Origin: Corythucha ciliata
Taxonomy: Eukaryota > Arthropoda > Insecta > Hemiptera > Tingidae
NCBI GenBank assembly: GCA_038030265.1
Contig: CM075939.1
Span: 10,645,253 to 10,709,252 of the forward strand
Length of the DNA: 64,000 bases
Direction: 5' to 3'
This document shows, in pieces, positions 58,701 through 64,000 of this stretch. The notes under the pieces are model-generated. The model was not told the DNA's origin, did not search any database, and worked only from the letters and a program-made list of their open reading frames with translations. Positions within the stretch are counted from its first letter, which is position 1. Each line of letters begins with the position of its first letter. Made by a program: the position numbers and the translations under genes.

Positions 58701-60657
58701 AAAAGCACTATTTCTCACGACTATAAGCAGTGGAAAAAAAAATCGCTAATTTGCAATTGTAATCTTGAGAAAAGGCGCTGATTCGCGGATACAATTGAGA
58801 AAACCAATTGAGTTGTGCTGTGTTTGACACGAATGCTGATGAGGGGATACGGAAAATGGACCAGAAATGCATTCCTTATAAATAAAAACACTGCGACGGC
58901 TGAATAAGTCCGAATAGAAGAGGAAAGGGCCAAGAGAAAAGGGAGTTGTACTTTAGAATAATTGAAAGAAACCCCTGATACGCGGCTAAAACTGGGGAAA
59001 CCCACTGATTCGCTGCTAAATTAGTGAAAGCGTTGATTCACAGAAAAAGTTGACATAAAACGCTCATTCACTAACTAACTACGAATTTTGGAGAATACAT
59101 TTTGGATTTTGTAGCATTTTCGACCATGGAATATCAGACACGAAATTTCAAGGAGGCGGGGGGGGATAAATAACCACGAAATTGCGAATTTCCGTAAATA
59201 AGCAGCCACGAAATTGTGAGTTTCGTTTCGAGGATATCCAGCAGAAACTGTAAATTTCTTAGGATAACCACAAAATTGAATATTTTGGAGAAAAGTTAGG
59301 TGCGGAGTCGCACCGGGACCTATACGACGCCTGTAAAGTGCTAAACACCAGGCAGCTGCCCTACCTTGCAAATCCTCCAACAGAGCTCCAAAGGACCACG
59401 GATCTCTTGCCTCCTTGAAGTCCGATCGATTCTTCTAAAGAGCTGCAACAATTTCGCAGGCTCGACGCCTTGAACAAGGGCCCACGACGCTATTAAAACT
59501 CCCCGCTTGGTACATCCGGCATATTATCGAGCGGACTCCGGTCTTTCGACGCCTCCATTATCCTCCTTTCACCAACATAAACGTGCGGTAATAAAATGGC
59601 GAGAATTGAGTTCATTTTTCAGCATTGAAGGGCATCTATCACTTTCAAGAAGGATCCCTACAGTTGTGCTGTAGTTTGTTACCGCATTTTAAACGCGGCT
59701 AAAAAAAAAATGGATAATAAAGATCAAAAGTAAAATATTGCTGGAAAACTGGAAAAACAAGCTCTTAATTAACGGAGCGAGTTTTACGCTACACGGAAGG
59801 TGAAATTACAAAAATTAGTGCTAGAATCATGCGTGTGCATTTCGTTTCCCCTTGTTCGCGTTCCGGGAAGAAATTCGCCAGATTATCCTAACTTTTTTAA
59901 CGAACTCTCTCGTACACCCACGTGTTTTGCCGCTAAAAACAAAAATACCCCCCCCCCCCGCACTAGCCTTCAACGACGCGACAGTGTCCTCGAGGTAATT
60001 AGCCAGTCTTGAAATGAATTAAATTGAAGACTTGCTACGGCGTTGATGAAAAGGAGGGGGAAGGTCATTAAAAAGTTTTCTTTCGAATGAGAAACTGCTT
60101 GAAAACACGCTAACTGTGTTCCAAGATCAAAACTTCCCATTAATTTTCATGGACTGTCGTTTTCAAGGCGCGATAACTCAAAAAAAAGATTAATTTCTCG
60201 CCACACCAAAGCTCAAACCCCCTAAATTTTTGCTTGCCAACCACCACTCCCCACCATCAATTTTTGTTTAAAATTATATTGGATAAATGAGGTGGGGGGA
60301 AAACTCTTGAAAATGTACTCACATCTAATAAATCCATGAGGGAAGCTCTTGTTTGAAGATCAGGTGAAAGCATTCTAGTAAGTATTGTCTTAAGTCCAAT
60401 TGAGGCTTCTGTCCAATTTACGATGCCGCGAACAGTGACACCCAACGAATAAATCCACATCTGGGCCGAAAATTTCATTAAAAAGAGGTCGTTATGGAGA
60501 GGGGGAGCGGGTAGAGTTCTCACCTTTTCCAGATGGGTGTCACTGAGTTGTGAGTGCGGCAATGGACACGGCCGTTGGCCAAGAATGACCCGACCCTTAG
60601 AGGTCAGCTGCAGTGCTGTAAGAGTGCACTCAACGTTAACCTTCTCGTCGTCTCTGC
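40343..60657 (-). CDS. KIND-FERM-PDZ scaffold protein gene, 17 exons seen (5' end not found)
   Basis: Seventeen minus-strand exons with GT-AG borders join in one frame to about 846 residues. In order they give: C-terminal part of a KIND domain (about residues 1-115 of this partial product); short linker; FERM N-lobe (from about 195), FERM middle lobe (295-400), FERM C-lobe (401-500); a ~180-residue Ser/Gly-rich linker; one PDZ domain (about 679-765); and an 80-residue tail ending at a TAA. This order matches FRMPD2 and the N-terminal half of PTPN13. FERM lobes bind membrane lipids and cytoplasmic tails, KIND is a non-catalytic kinase-fold protein-binding domain, and PDZ binds C-terminal peptides, so a cortical or junctional scaffold role is inferred. 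The KIND-FERM linker (about 80 residues) is far shorter than in vertebrate PTPN13. No phosphatase domain follows inside the window. The start codon and first exon or exons lie right of 60657, perhaps beyond the window. Confidence 0.9.
40767..40888 (-). CDS. KIND-FERM-PDZ gene, exon 16 (PDZ core)
   Basis: Acceptor TATTGAAG|AGTGG, donor TTCAG|GTAGAC. GSLGLQVIEG is the carboxylate-binding loop and second strand; VYVISTAKGTPAYECRLIHS matches the VxxVxxGGPA...L...GD segment. Confidence 0.95.
40957..41071 (-). CDS. KIND-FERM-PDZ gene, exon 15 (linker and first PDZ strand)
   Basis: Acceptor TTTTTGTAG|ACACT, donor TGTTCG|GTAATT. An acidic stretch IKSEGEEEESNF precedes YRKTSVVITVR, the first PDZ beta strand. 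Confidence 0.85.
41072..41169 (-). other. Short intron with ~27-bp poly-A/T tract
   Basis: On the sense (minus) strand, the T run at 41075-41101 forms an extreme polypyrimidine tract immediately before the TTTGTAG acceptor. Confidence 0.8.
41170..41319 (-). CDS. KIND-FERM-PDZ gene, exon 14 (linker)
   Basis: Acceptor TATTCATTCAG|ATGAG, donor GTTTTGA|GTGAGC. Encodes GGVRRRVLMGTRAIYSNSQH and SSSHVDLGSLSPLPGAYVL. A GxAYVL stretch also precedes the first PDZ of PTPN13. Confidence 0.8.
42080..42890 (+). repeat. Family E array
   Basis: About 25 degenerate ~30-bp units such as GAGCCAAAACCGC, GAGCCAGACCCACGAAATTA, GGGCCAAACCCACGAATTTG. A C run (42515-42527) interrupts it. Confidence 0.8.
43180..44200 (+). 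repeat. Family A array with inverted end unit
   Basis: Units CGCTAATTCACGG, TAAAATTGA plus A runs in plus orientation to about 43950. Then an inverted unit (TTCTCAATATTAGCCGCGAA) at 44130-44165 lies next to the terminal sequence. The landmark GATACTTGAAGCAACTTCG is at 43568-43586. Confidence 0.8.
44186..44290 (-). repeat. Terminal sequence of the composite family A repeat (copy 3)
   Basis: On the minus strand AGTAGTGTACCGACGTG, GGGGGGCTGACTGCCCCGTT and a TTAAAGATGAATAAAGG-type link lead into family A. This parallels 29300-29425 and 3910-3960. Confidence 0.55.
44845..44981 (-). CDS. KIND-FERM-PDZ gene, exon 13 (Ser-rich linker)
   Basis: Acceptor GGTGCACAG|AGG, donor TGTG|GTGAG. Encodes a Ser/Thr-rich linker (TTDRSHSTPPSSLSSTLSLP, THKSGNSC), probably disordered and phosphorylatable. 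Confidence 0.8.
45070..45223 (-). CDS. KIND-FERM-PDZ gene, exon 12 (post-FERM linker)
   Basis: Acceptor TTTTTTAG|AGTTT, donor CTGTTT|GTAGGT. Encodes FGVVNNRDTKKGVLYVSPDS, KRVELSALRKAASLLSPDRV, IFRGKTSTHCL; no named domain. It joins in phase to exon 13. Confidence 0.8.
45299..45390 (-). CDS. KIND-FERM-PDZ gene, exon 11 (FERM C-lobe final helix)
   Basis: Acceptor CTTTCCAG|GAG, donor CGGAAG|GTAATC. Encodes SFYLFRLASLHHKFFMKLTN then EYTTLQSLTE, the F3 C-terminal helix (LxxxxxxHHxFF). Confidence 0.95.
45458..45669 (-). CDS. KIND-FERM-PDZ gene, exon 10 (FERM C-lobe)
   Basis: Acceptor TTTTAAAG|GTT, donor AACAA|GTACGT. WVGVNSKGVVLCYK, then YLFNWPDIKKLAYSKTIFEI, form the PH-like F3 core (GV...GV.......F.W..I.K..Y....F.I). 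Confidence 0.95.
45771..45950 (-). CDS. KIND-FERM-PDZ gene, exon 9 (FERM middle lobe)
   Basis: Acceptor TTCAACAG|GGG, donor ACCATG|GTAAGA; 60 codons, phase 0-0. YFLPEHYVPD and IFISLSMTLSEYGTHYTSAT match the end of F2, including the EYGxH motif leading into F3. Confidence 0.95.
45960..45996. repeat. Poly-A tract in an intron
   Basis: About 20 A residues (plus strand) between exons 8 and 9, forming the polypyrimidine tract side on the sense strand. Confidence 0.8.
46021..46156 (-). CDS. KIND-FERM-PDZ gene, exon 8 (FERM middle lobe)
   Basis: Acceptor TGTCTCAG|GTCG, donor TCCCCC|GTATGT. HHLYLQLRRSLLERQLRA and LVALSGLALQAEFGDYSP are the highly conserved FERM F2 helices (YLQLR..., LA.LALQAEFGDY). 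Confidence 0.95.
46227..46438 (-). CDS. KIND-FERM-PDZ gene, exon 7 (FERM N-lobe end)
   Basis: Acceptor ATCAACAG|GTT, donor GACAAG|GTTTTT (weak donor after AG). Encodes HLEHGVTLGVACLVSDDFVF, PPPELKVAKLAPSNW and FTVYLRFRLYLPTLR. The LGVACL...FVF..PELKVAKLAP and YLRFRLYLPTLR motifs are standard FERM F1 to F2 sequence. Confidence 0.9.
46946..47044 (-). CDS. KIND-FERM-PDZ gene, exon 6 (FERM N-lobe start)
   Basis: Acceptor TTTCAG|ACACC, donor TTTCAA|GTGAG; 33 codons, phase 0-0. KVLVILLNGRKLEINC is the first ubiquitin-like hairpin of the FERM F1 lobe, followed by STATFGDIFQ. Confidence 0.9.
47133..47256 (-). CDS. KIND-FERM-PDZ gene, exon 5 (pre-FERM segment)
   Basis: Donor GCCGAG|GTTAGG. Acceptor either GATCAG|TCCGG (exon starts at 47256) or the more upstream GACCAG|GATCAG (starts at 47262). 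Both keep the frame, the longer one adding two residues (Ile-Ser). Encodes PDLYSHPLSGAKYCGPTTLI, then GPEFIVRNSEPVGIV. The GPEF motif just before the FERM domain is also found in PTPN13. Confidence 0.85.
47323..47411 (-). CDS. KIND-FERM-PDZ gene, exon 4 (linker)
   Basis: Acceptor GTTGGCAG|GTT, donor AACACG|GTGAGC; phase 0 to 2. Encodes VCLESHNGTTPISSRRAVAA, AVSSHQQKTR, a Ser/Ala-rich linker between KIND and FERM. The two other frames contain stops. Confidence 0.8.
48641..48656 (+). repeat. Transposon-end-like motif CAAGGGCGTAGCCAGA
   Basis: Close to the CAGGGGCGTAGCCAG-type termini of invertebrate non-autonomous transposons. GGGTGGCTGCCC-type sequence follows (inverted form at 48670-48682). 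No partner end found. Confidence 0.4.
48870..48935 (+). repeat. Family A remnant with landmark
   Basis: AAAACGCTAATTCGCGATTT, CTGGAGGCAACTTCGTGGCC repeats the family A monomer and its GGCAACTTCG landmark, immediately before the family F array. Confidence 0.6.
48980..50000 (+). repeat. Short-unit array, family F (CGAAATTGCAAGTTTC type)
   Basis: Units of ~30-40 bp: AATATTCGCGATATTGCAAT, CGAAACTGCAAGTTTCAGG, GCGAAATTGCAAGTC and similar. Interspersed with GC-rich copies of a GGGCCC...CCCAG...AGTCGGCC-type insert (49110-49150, 49365-49410, 49577-49610, 49745-49785). Confidence 0.75.
50261..50347 (-). CDS. KIND-FERM-PDZ gene, exon 3 (end of KIND)
   Basis: Acceptor CATTTCAG|GTG, donor CGATCC|GTGAG; 29 codons, phase 0-0. 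Encodes VISAYCRGKKHSKPLSHVIM, DLYAQTSRS, matching the last helix of KIND (pattern SAH/Y...S.V..LV). Confidence 0.85.
52129..52538. repeat. 24-bp minisatellite, 16 units
   Basis: Fourteen exact 24-bp units (ACACTCCAAAATATCAATTT then TGAG) run from 52153 to 52488, after a diverged start unit. Two 25-bp units with an extra G follow (52489-52538). Units 2 (52177) and 8 (52321) share the same two differences (G first, ACG for ATA), 144 bp apart, so a six-unit block was duplicated. The unit length divides by three, so several frames on both strands stay open through the array; none needs to be a gene. It lies in the large intron. Confidence 0.95.
52870..52884. repeat. Poly-T tract
   Basis: Homopolymer of about 18 T (52866-52884). 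A similar A run is at 53080-53095. Confidence 0.8.
54690..56810. other. Intronic stretch, no gene recognised
   Basis: Unique DNA with poly-C/G tracts and a poly-A run near 56357-56367. The minus frame 56461-56676 derives from degenerate family F-like units. Confidence 0.5.
56815..57110 (+). repeat. Family F array
   Basis: ATAGTCGCGAAATTGCAAAT and TTCGGAG words recur, with variants such as CCACGAAACTAGAATTTCGG and CGCGAAATTACAGCGTTCC. Confidence 0.7.
57142..57205 (+). mobile_element. Non-autonomous DNA transposon end (CAGGGTGTCTAC)
   Basis: CAGGGTGTCTACAGCTTTTC, then GAAATTCCCTGACTTTTCCC. It is related to the opposite-strand fragment at 25981-26093. The right end was not identified. Confidence 0.55.
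57785..58085 (-). repeat. Family E array (inverted orientation)
   Basis: CTCAAAAACCAACTG, TTCAAATCCAAATTCTAGGC, CTCAAAAACAAAATTTCGCG and TTTGGCTCCTGCAAACCCC units. Confidence 0.7.
58090..58800 (+). repeat. Family A array
   Basis: GGGGCAACTTCGG landmark (58093-58105), then GCTAATTCCCGCGGATC, AGCTAAAATTGAGTAAGAG and GCTAATCCACGG units. A unique insert at 58800-58975 separates a second short block (58975-59065). Confidence 0.8.
59080..59295 (-). repeat. Family F array
   Basis: ACCACGAAATTGCGAATTTC, CACGAAATTGTGAGTTTCG and CACAAAATTGAATATTTTGG units. Confidence 0.65.
59300..60240. other. Intronic stretch, no gene recognised
   Basis: Unique sequence, with no exon compatible with the phase-0 junction of exons 2 and 3. 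Confidence 0.5.
60323..60460 (-). CDS. KIND-FERM-PDZ gene, exon 2 (KIND domain)
   Basis: Acceptor GGCCCAG|ATG and donor TAGAT|GTGAGT; 46 codons, phase 0 at both ends. MWIYSLGVTVRGIVNWTEAS carries the KIND hallmark IYSLGxT, the helix equivalent to kinase-lobe helix F. SPDLQTRASLMDLLD corresponds to the conserved R-x-S/T-x-x-x-LLD end segment. Confidence 0.9.
60524..60657 (-). CDS. KIND-FERM-PDZ gene, exon 1 seen (KIND domain)
   Basis: Acceptor TTGTTTCAG|GCAGAG and donor GGAAAAG|GTGAG. Starts after the first base of a codon and ends at a codon boundary. Encodes VNVECTLTALQLTSKGRVIL and SQLSDTHLEK, matching the middle of the KIND fold. A second AG four bases into the exon would break the frame. 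An earlier exon with the KIND start is expected but was not found. Confidence 0.8.
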
Positions 60658-60963
60658 CTGAAACAAGCAATTTGAATGAACAAATTAAAACCCCGACAAA
60701 TGAATACATGCCGGGAAAGTAAAATTAAAAAAAAAAAAAAAAAATACACGCGTTTTCACTTTCAACTCCCACTAAACTCACGAGAAGGATAAGGATACTG
60801 TTGAAAGAAAAAAGACTTTTCGCCAAAGAAATGGTTGAAACGTCTCCCCAGTCCCAGGGGAAGAACATGTTCACAATGACGGTATTGATGATGACCGGGT
60901 AAAGAGGCAGCGGAGGGTGAGATACGAGTAGGAATCAATCAAAGTTTCAAAGAGATCCTGTCA

Positions 60964-60979
60964 ATATATATATATATAA
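60964..60979. repeat. (TA)n microsatellite
   Basis: About eight TA dinucleotides. Confidence 0.85.
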
Positions 60980-63149
60980 GGTACAGTTGTGCTGCACAAT
61001 ACCTCCCACAACCGATTCTCGCCCCCAGGCTCCCTCACTCACACACTCTCTCTCTCTTTTCCAAAGAGTTGGGTTTGTGCTCCTTTCCGTTTATGATTGG
61101 AAGTGAAGAAGCGAAGGGCTGACTTGTTGTTCGTTTTGGCAGTTTCTTTGAAGCTTTTTTTAGCGAAAGAAAATGGGCGTGAAGTGGGGGGTGAATAGAG
61201 TAAAAATCGAGTCAAACACTCGACTTCGACGGAGAGAATAATAGGCACGCTCAAAATCAATATTTATATCGAGACGAGACTACGTGATTTGGTGGTGGAG
61301 GGGGACTTGTTGAGCCTTAAAAAGATGTAAAAGTGAAATTCGAGATTGTTGAATAGTGACAATTCTATCAACGAGGGCCACGGCGGAGGGGGAGAGGTGG
61401 ACCTCTGCTAGAAGAAATTTGAGATTCTTAAGTCCCGATATTAGAGACATCCCCCATAGTGTTTGCTTCCTTTCAAGAAATAGCTTTCCATCAACGGTCA
61501 GGGTAGTAGCAAACACGGGGGGTAGGGAGGAGGGAAGTTCTGAGACACCACAATCAAACAACAAATTTCAATCAAGTGGCTAAGTGTGTAAACAGTTTCA
61601 CTATAAGGTCCAGAGCTACACTCGTGAAGGAGGAGTATTTGTTTTGTCTGCCGGCAAAACCTATAAACGGTGAGGGGGAGAGGGGGCTAAAAAAATAACG
61701 GATGTCTTTCCGCAGTTTGAAACCAAAGACAAAGAAAACCCAAACACGGTGCGGAGAGTGAACTTTTCCACTCATGAGTGCTAAACTTGAGAAAATAAGC
61801 GGAATAAAACGCGTTCTTTGTTAAATTCAAAGGCCGCGGACCATATCAGTGGAACAACCGTTCTTTTTTGTTTCGTGCGATAATCGTGAGGGGGAGAGGG
61901 ACAGTAAAAAAAAAAAAAAACAAACAAACAAATCACTCGCCCACGAAGATGGCAGCGAAATAATTCACTCGAAATGAAAATCCGACTTCAAACTCACACA
62001 GCTCCTCTAAATTCACTCACAATACCCCCACCCCACCGTCATCATCATCATCATCATAATAAACCGTCCGCTTTAGCATTTCCCTGCTTCGAGTTTAGAT
62101 TTATGGTCATAGGACTATGAAGAAGAAAGGAATAAATAAGAAGATGGTGAAGAGGGTGTCAAACACAGCAGAGAAATGCGACGACAATGGTTATGGGGGG
62201 AGGGGGGTTGAATTATGCAACAAGTCTAAATTACCGAAGTGAGTGTTTTGAGAGGAAAGTACTCTGAGCACCATCTCCCCCCCCCCACAAACCCTTACCA
62301 ACGCTAAACGCAACGCCAACACCACCGGGGGATAATATTCTAAAGATGGGAGTTCATTAGGTGCGAGTGACAAGGGGGCGATGAGTTGAAAATGTTTTGA
62401 GACGCGTCCCCTTATTCAAGCGTGTTGAGAAAGAGAGAGAGAGAGAAATGATTTTATTATGCGATATGCTAAATTCACCCCCTACCCACTTTGTCATAAA
62501 ACTAGCCCACAAGGGAACTAGTTCGACTGTTCGGCTCATTTACGAAAGTTCAACTCATACCCCCCCACAGGGAAGGAATCCGACATGCCTTGGACGCATG
62601 GTGTCGGGGGGGGGGGGACAAATTGTTCGGACGGCCCCCCCCCACCCGTATCCCCCCTAATCGAAACGTAGCTACGTAGTGGAAATTACAAAATTGAAAT
62701 TAAACGAAGTAATAAGGTTGGAGTGGTGGGAAGGGTAAAAGATAATTTTGTTTAATAATTATTCAACAGCCACGAAACGAGACTAGGAGAGTTACGCGCT
62801 ATGACCTAATTAAATTTAGCTGAATAAAATATGTTTCCCTGTAAGGTGGTGGTGATGGGGAGGGAGCACTCACATGGATCGAATATTTTATGAAGACATT
62901 TTTAAGTCTAAAGAGACCACGCTACAGGGTTGTCAGTGGGGGTGGGAGGTTGAGCTGTCACGGAATATGAGCGGAAAAAACCCTGAAATTCCTATATGGG
63001 AGAGATGTTTGGATGTTATTCAAATGGTAACTGGCACGTAAGTGTTGAAAGGATGGCTTATAAGAAGGCAAAAATTAAGTCCTCAGGGAGTGCGTTCACC
63101 GCCCATAATCGAGCACATACTCGCTAACACCGTGTAATTTTCGTTTTTT

Positions 63150-63245
63150 AAGGAGCCAACTCTGCCAAATTGGCTTTACGAGGGTGGGCCAAACCAACGA
63201 AATTGCTGTTTTTTTGTTGCGCGAGCAAGTCACGCAAAATTGGTT
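63150..63245 (+). repeat. Family E remnant
   Basis: GGAGCCAACTCTGCCAAATT, GGGCCAAACCAACGAAATTG and AGTCACGCAAAATTGG are three degenerate units. Confidence 0.6.
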
Positions 63246-64000
63246 TTGGAAATTCGCATACTACGGTTATGGTGAGTACGCGTTTTGTACGGGAGGTGTT
63301 ATTTAGGCATTGAGAAATTACACTTTTCACATTTACCTTAATGTTAATTGAATTCCAAAGCAATGGCGATGACTTGTGAAGGAGGTACTAGAGAGGAAGT
63401 AAATTGAAAAATGAGAGCCCATCTTTCGCGAGCCAGTAAATAGGTGGGAAAGAGAGTAAAGAAAAAAAAAATCGTGTTTCAAGTAGAAAAATATACGATC
63501 CAGAGAGTGAAGACCGACAAAGAAGGAAATAGCTTTTTCCCACTCTCTTAGTATTTCTCCTACCACAGTCCGCAGCCAACCACTTTTCCCTAAGCCTTTC
63601 ATCCCCTTCCTCTTCGCCCCCCCCCCCCACCAGGACTCGCTAAATCTCAATACCTACACAACTCAAGTTTGAAACAAAGTTGGCCGCGCGAATAGAGAGG
63701 AAAATGTGAATAAAAACTAGAAGAAGAGAAACCTGCTCCAGAGTTTTGGAGTGAATTTATAGGAATCCAATATAACTGACGAATTAACCTCTAGGAAAAG
63801 TACAAAATCCAATATATATTTCAAGTTGTAAGCGCTTTAGAGGAATGCACGAGACACGTGTGGAAGAGTGTGCGACGGGAAGGAGGGGAGGTCGGGACTT
63901 TGATGTGGAACGAAACAAACGTTTAAATCGAGTAAAACTACAAATCCTACTTTTAATCATTCAAACAGACGCTGCATTTATCACGTTGGAAAGTGAAGGG

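Larger units (their letters stand above)
50348..60322 (-). other. Intron of the KIND-FERM-PDZ gene (~10 kb)
   Basis: Donor GTGAGT and acceptor CATTTCAG. Because exon 2 (phase 0) runs smoothly into exon 3 as LMDLLD|VISAYCRGKK, matching the KIND C-terminus, no coding exon need be missing. Contents: 24-bp minisatellite (52129-52538), poly-A/T tracts, family F, E and A arrays (56815-59290), a CAGGGTGTC-type transposon end (57142), and otherwise unique DNA with poly-C/G tracts. Confidence 0.8.
60658..64000. other. Right end, no exon recognised
   Basis: The upstream exon or exons and promoter of the KIND-FERM-PDZ gene are expected here or beyond the window, but I could not identify a KIND N-terminal segment. 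Contains a (TCA)n tract near 62040-62058, a short family E remnant at 63150-63245, and poly-C/G tracts. Confidence 0.4.

Noticed and set aside
60719..61564. Minus frame 61280-61564 as a candidate KIND N-terminal exon
   Set aside because: No KIND N-terminal motif visible and no phase-compatible splice borders found.

Overview
This is a eukaryotic, almost certainly invertebrate animal, nuclear genomic window. It has spliceosomal introns with GT-AG borders, a KIND-FERM-PDZ scaffold gene (a metazoan architecture), a non-LTR retrotransposon with RNase H, MITEs and many short-unit repeat arrays. An arthropod is my best guess but is weakly supported. No bacterial operon, CRISPR array or phage gene is present.

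Layout. Bases 2-265 (+) look like the last coding exon of a gene that enters from the left. From 266 to about 19 kb there is very little coding sequence: short-unit repeat arrays, long poly-C/poly-G tracts, a (GA)n microsatellite, a dispersed (ACAG)n-tailed repeat and a tRNA-like Pol III box. A probable coding exon of an unrecognised protein lies on the minus strand at 19184-19466. Between 22 and 29 kb are repeat arrays carrying two MITE/foldback insertions, and a decaying C2H2 zinc-finger gene copy (23879-24397) followed by ruined fingers and a poly(A) tract. At 29.8-32.2 kb a ~135-bp tandem repeat is interrupted by a 5'-truncated non-LTR element with a 13-bp target-site duplication and by a 155-bp TA-flanked MITE. 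From 32.6 to 37.6 kb come further short-unit arrays, then a large foldback element at 38.1-38.6 kb.

The main gene runs on the minus strand from at least 60657 down to 40343. I assembled 17 exons whose splice phases all agree. They encode about 846 residues: the C-terminal part of a KIND domain, a complete FERM domain (three lobes), a linker and one PDZ domain ending at a stop codon. This is FRMPD2/PTPN13-type order, but with one PDZ and no phosphatase domain inside the window. The first exon or exons lie further right or outside the window. The first visible FERM-side intron (50348-60322) is almost 10 kb and holds a 16-unit, 24-bp minisatellite. Another reading frame with coding character lies just downstream (39546-39953, minus).

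The most unusual content is repetitive. At least five families of ~18-30 bp divergent tandem monomers occur as separate arrays across the window. One (family A) repeatedly sits beside the same non-repetitive terminal sequence and carries the same internal landmark, which suggests composite, probably mobile, units rather than independent local slippage.
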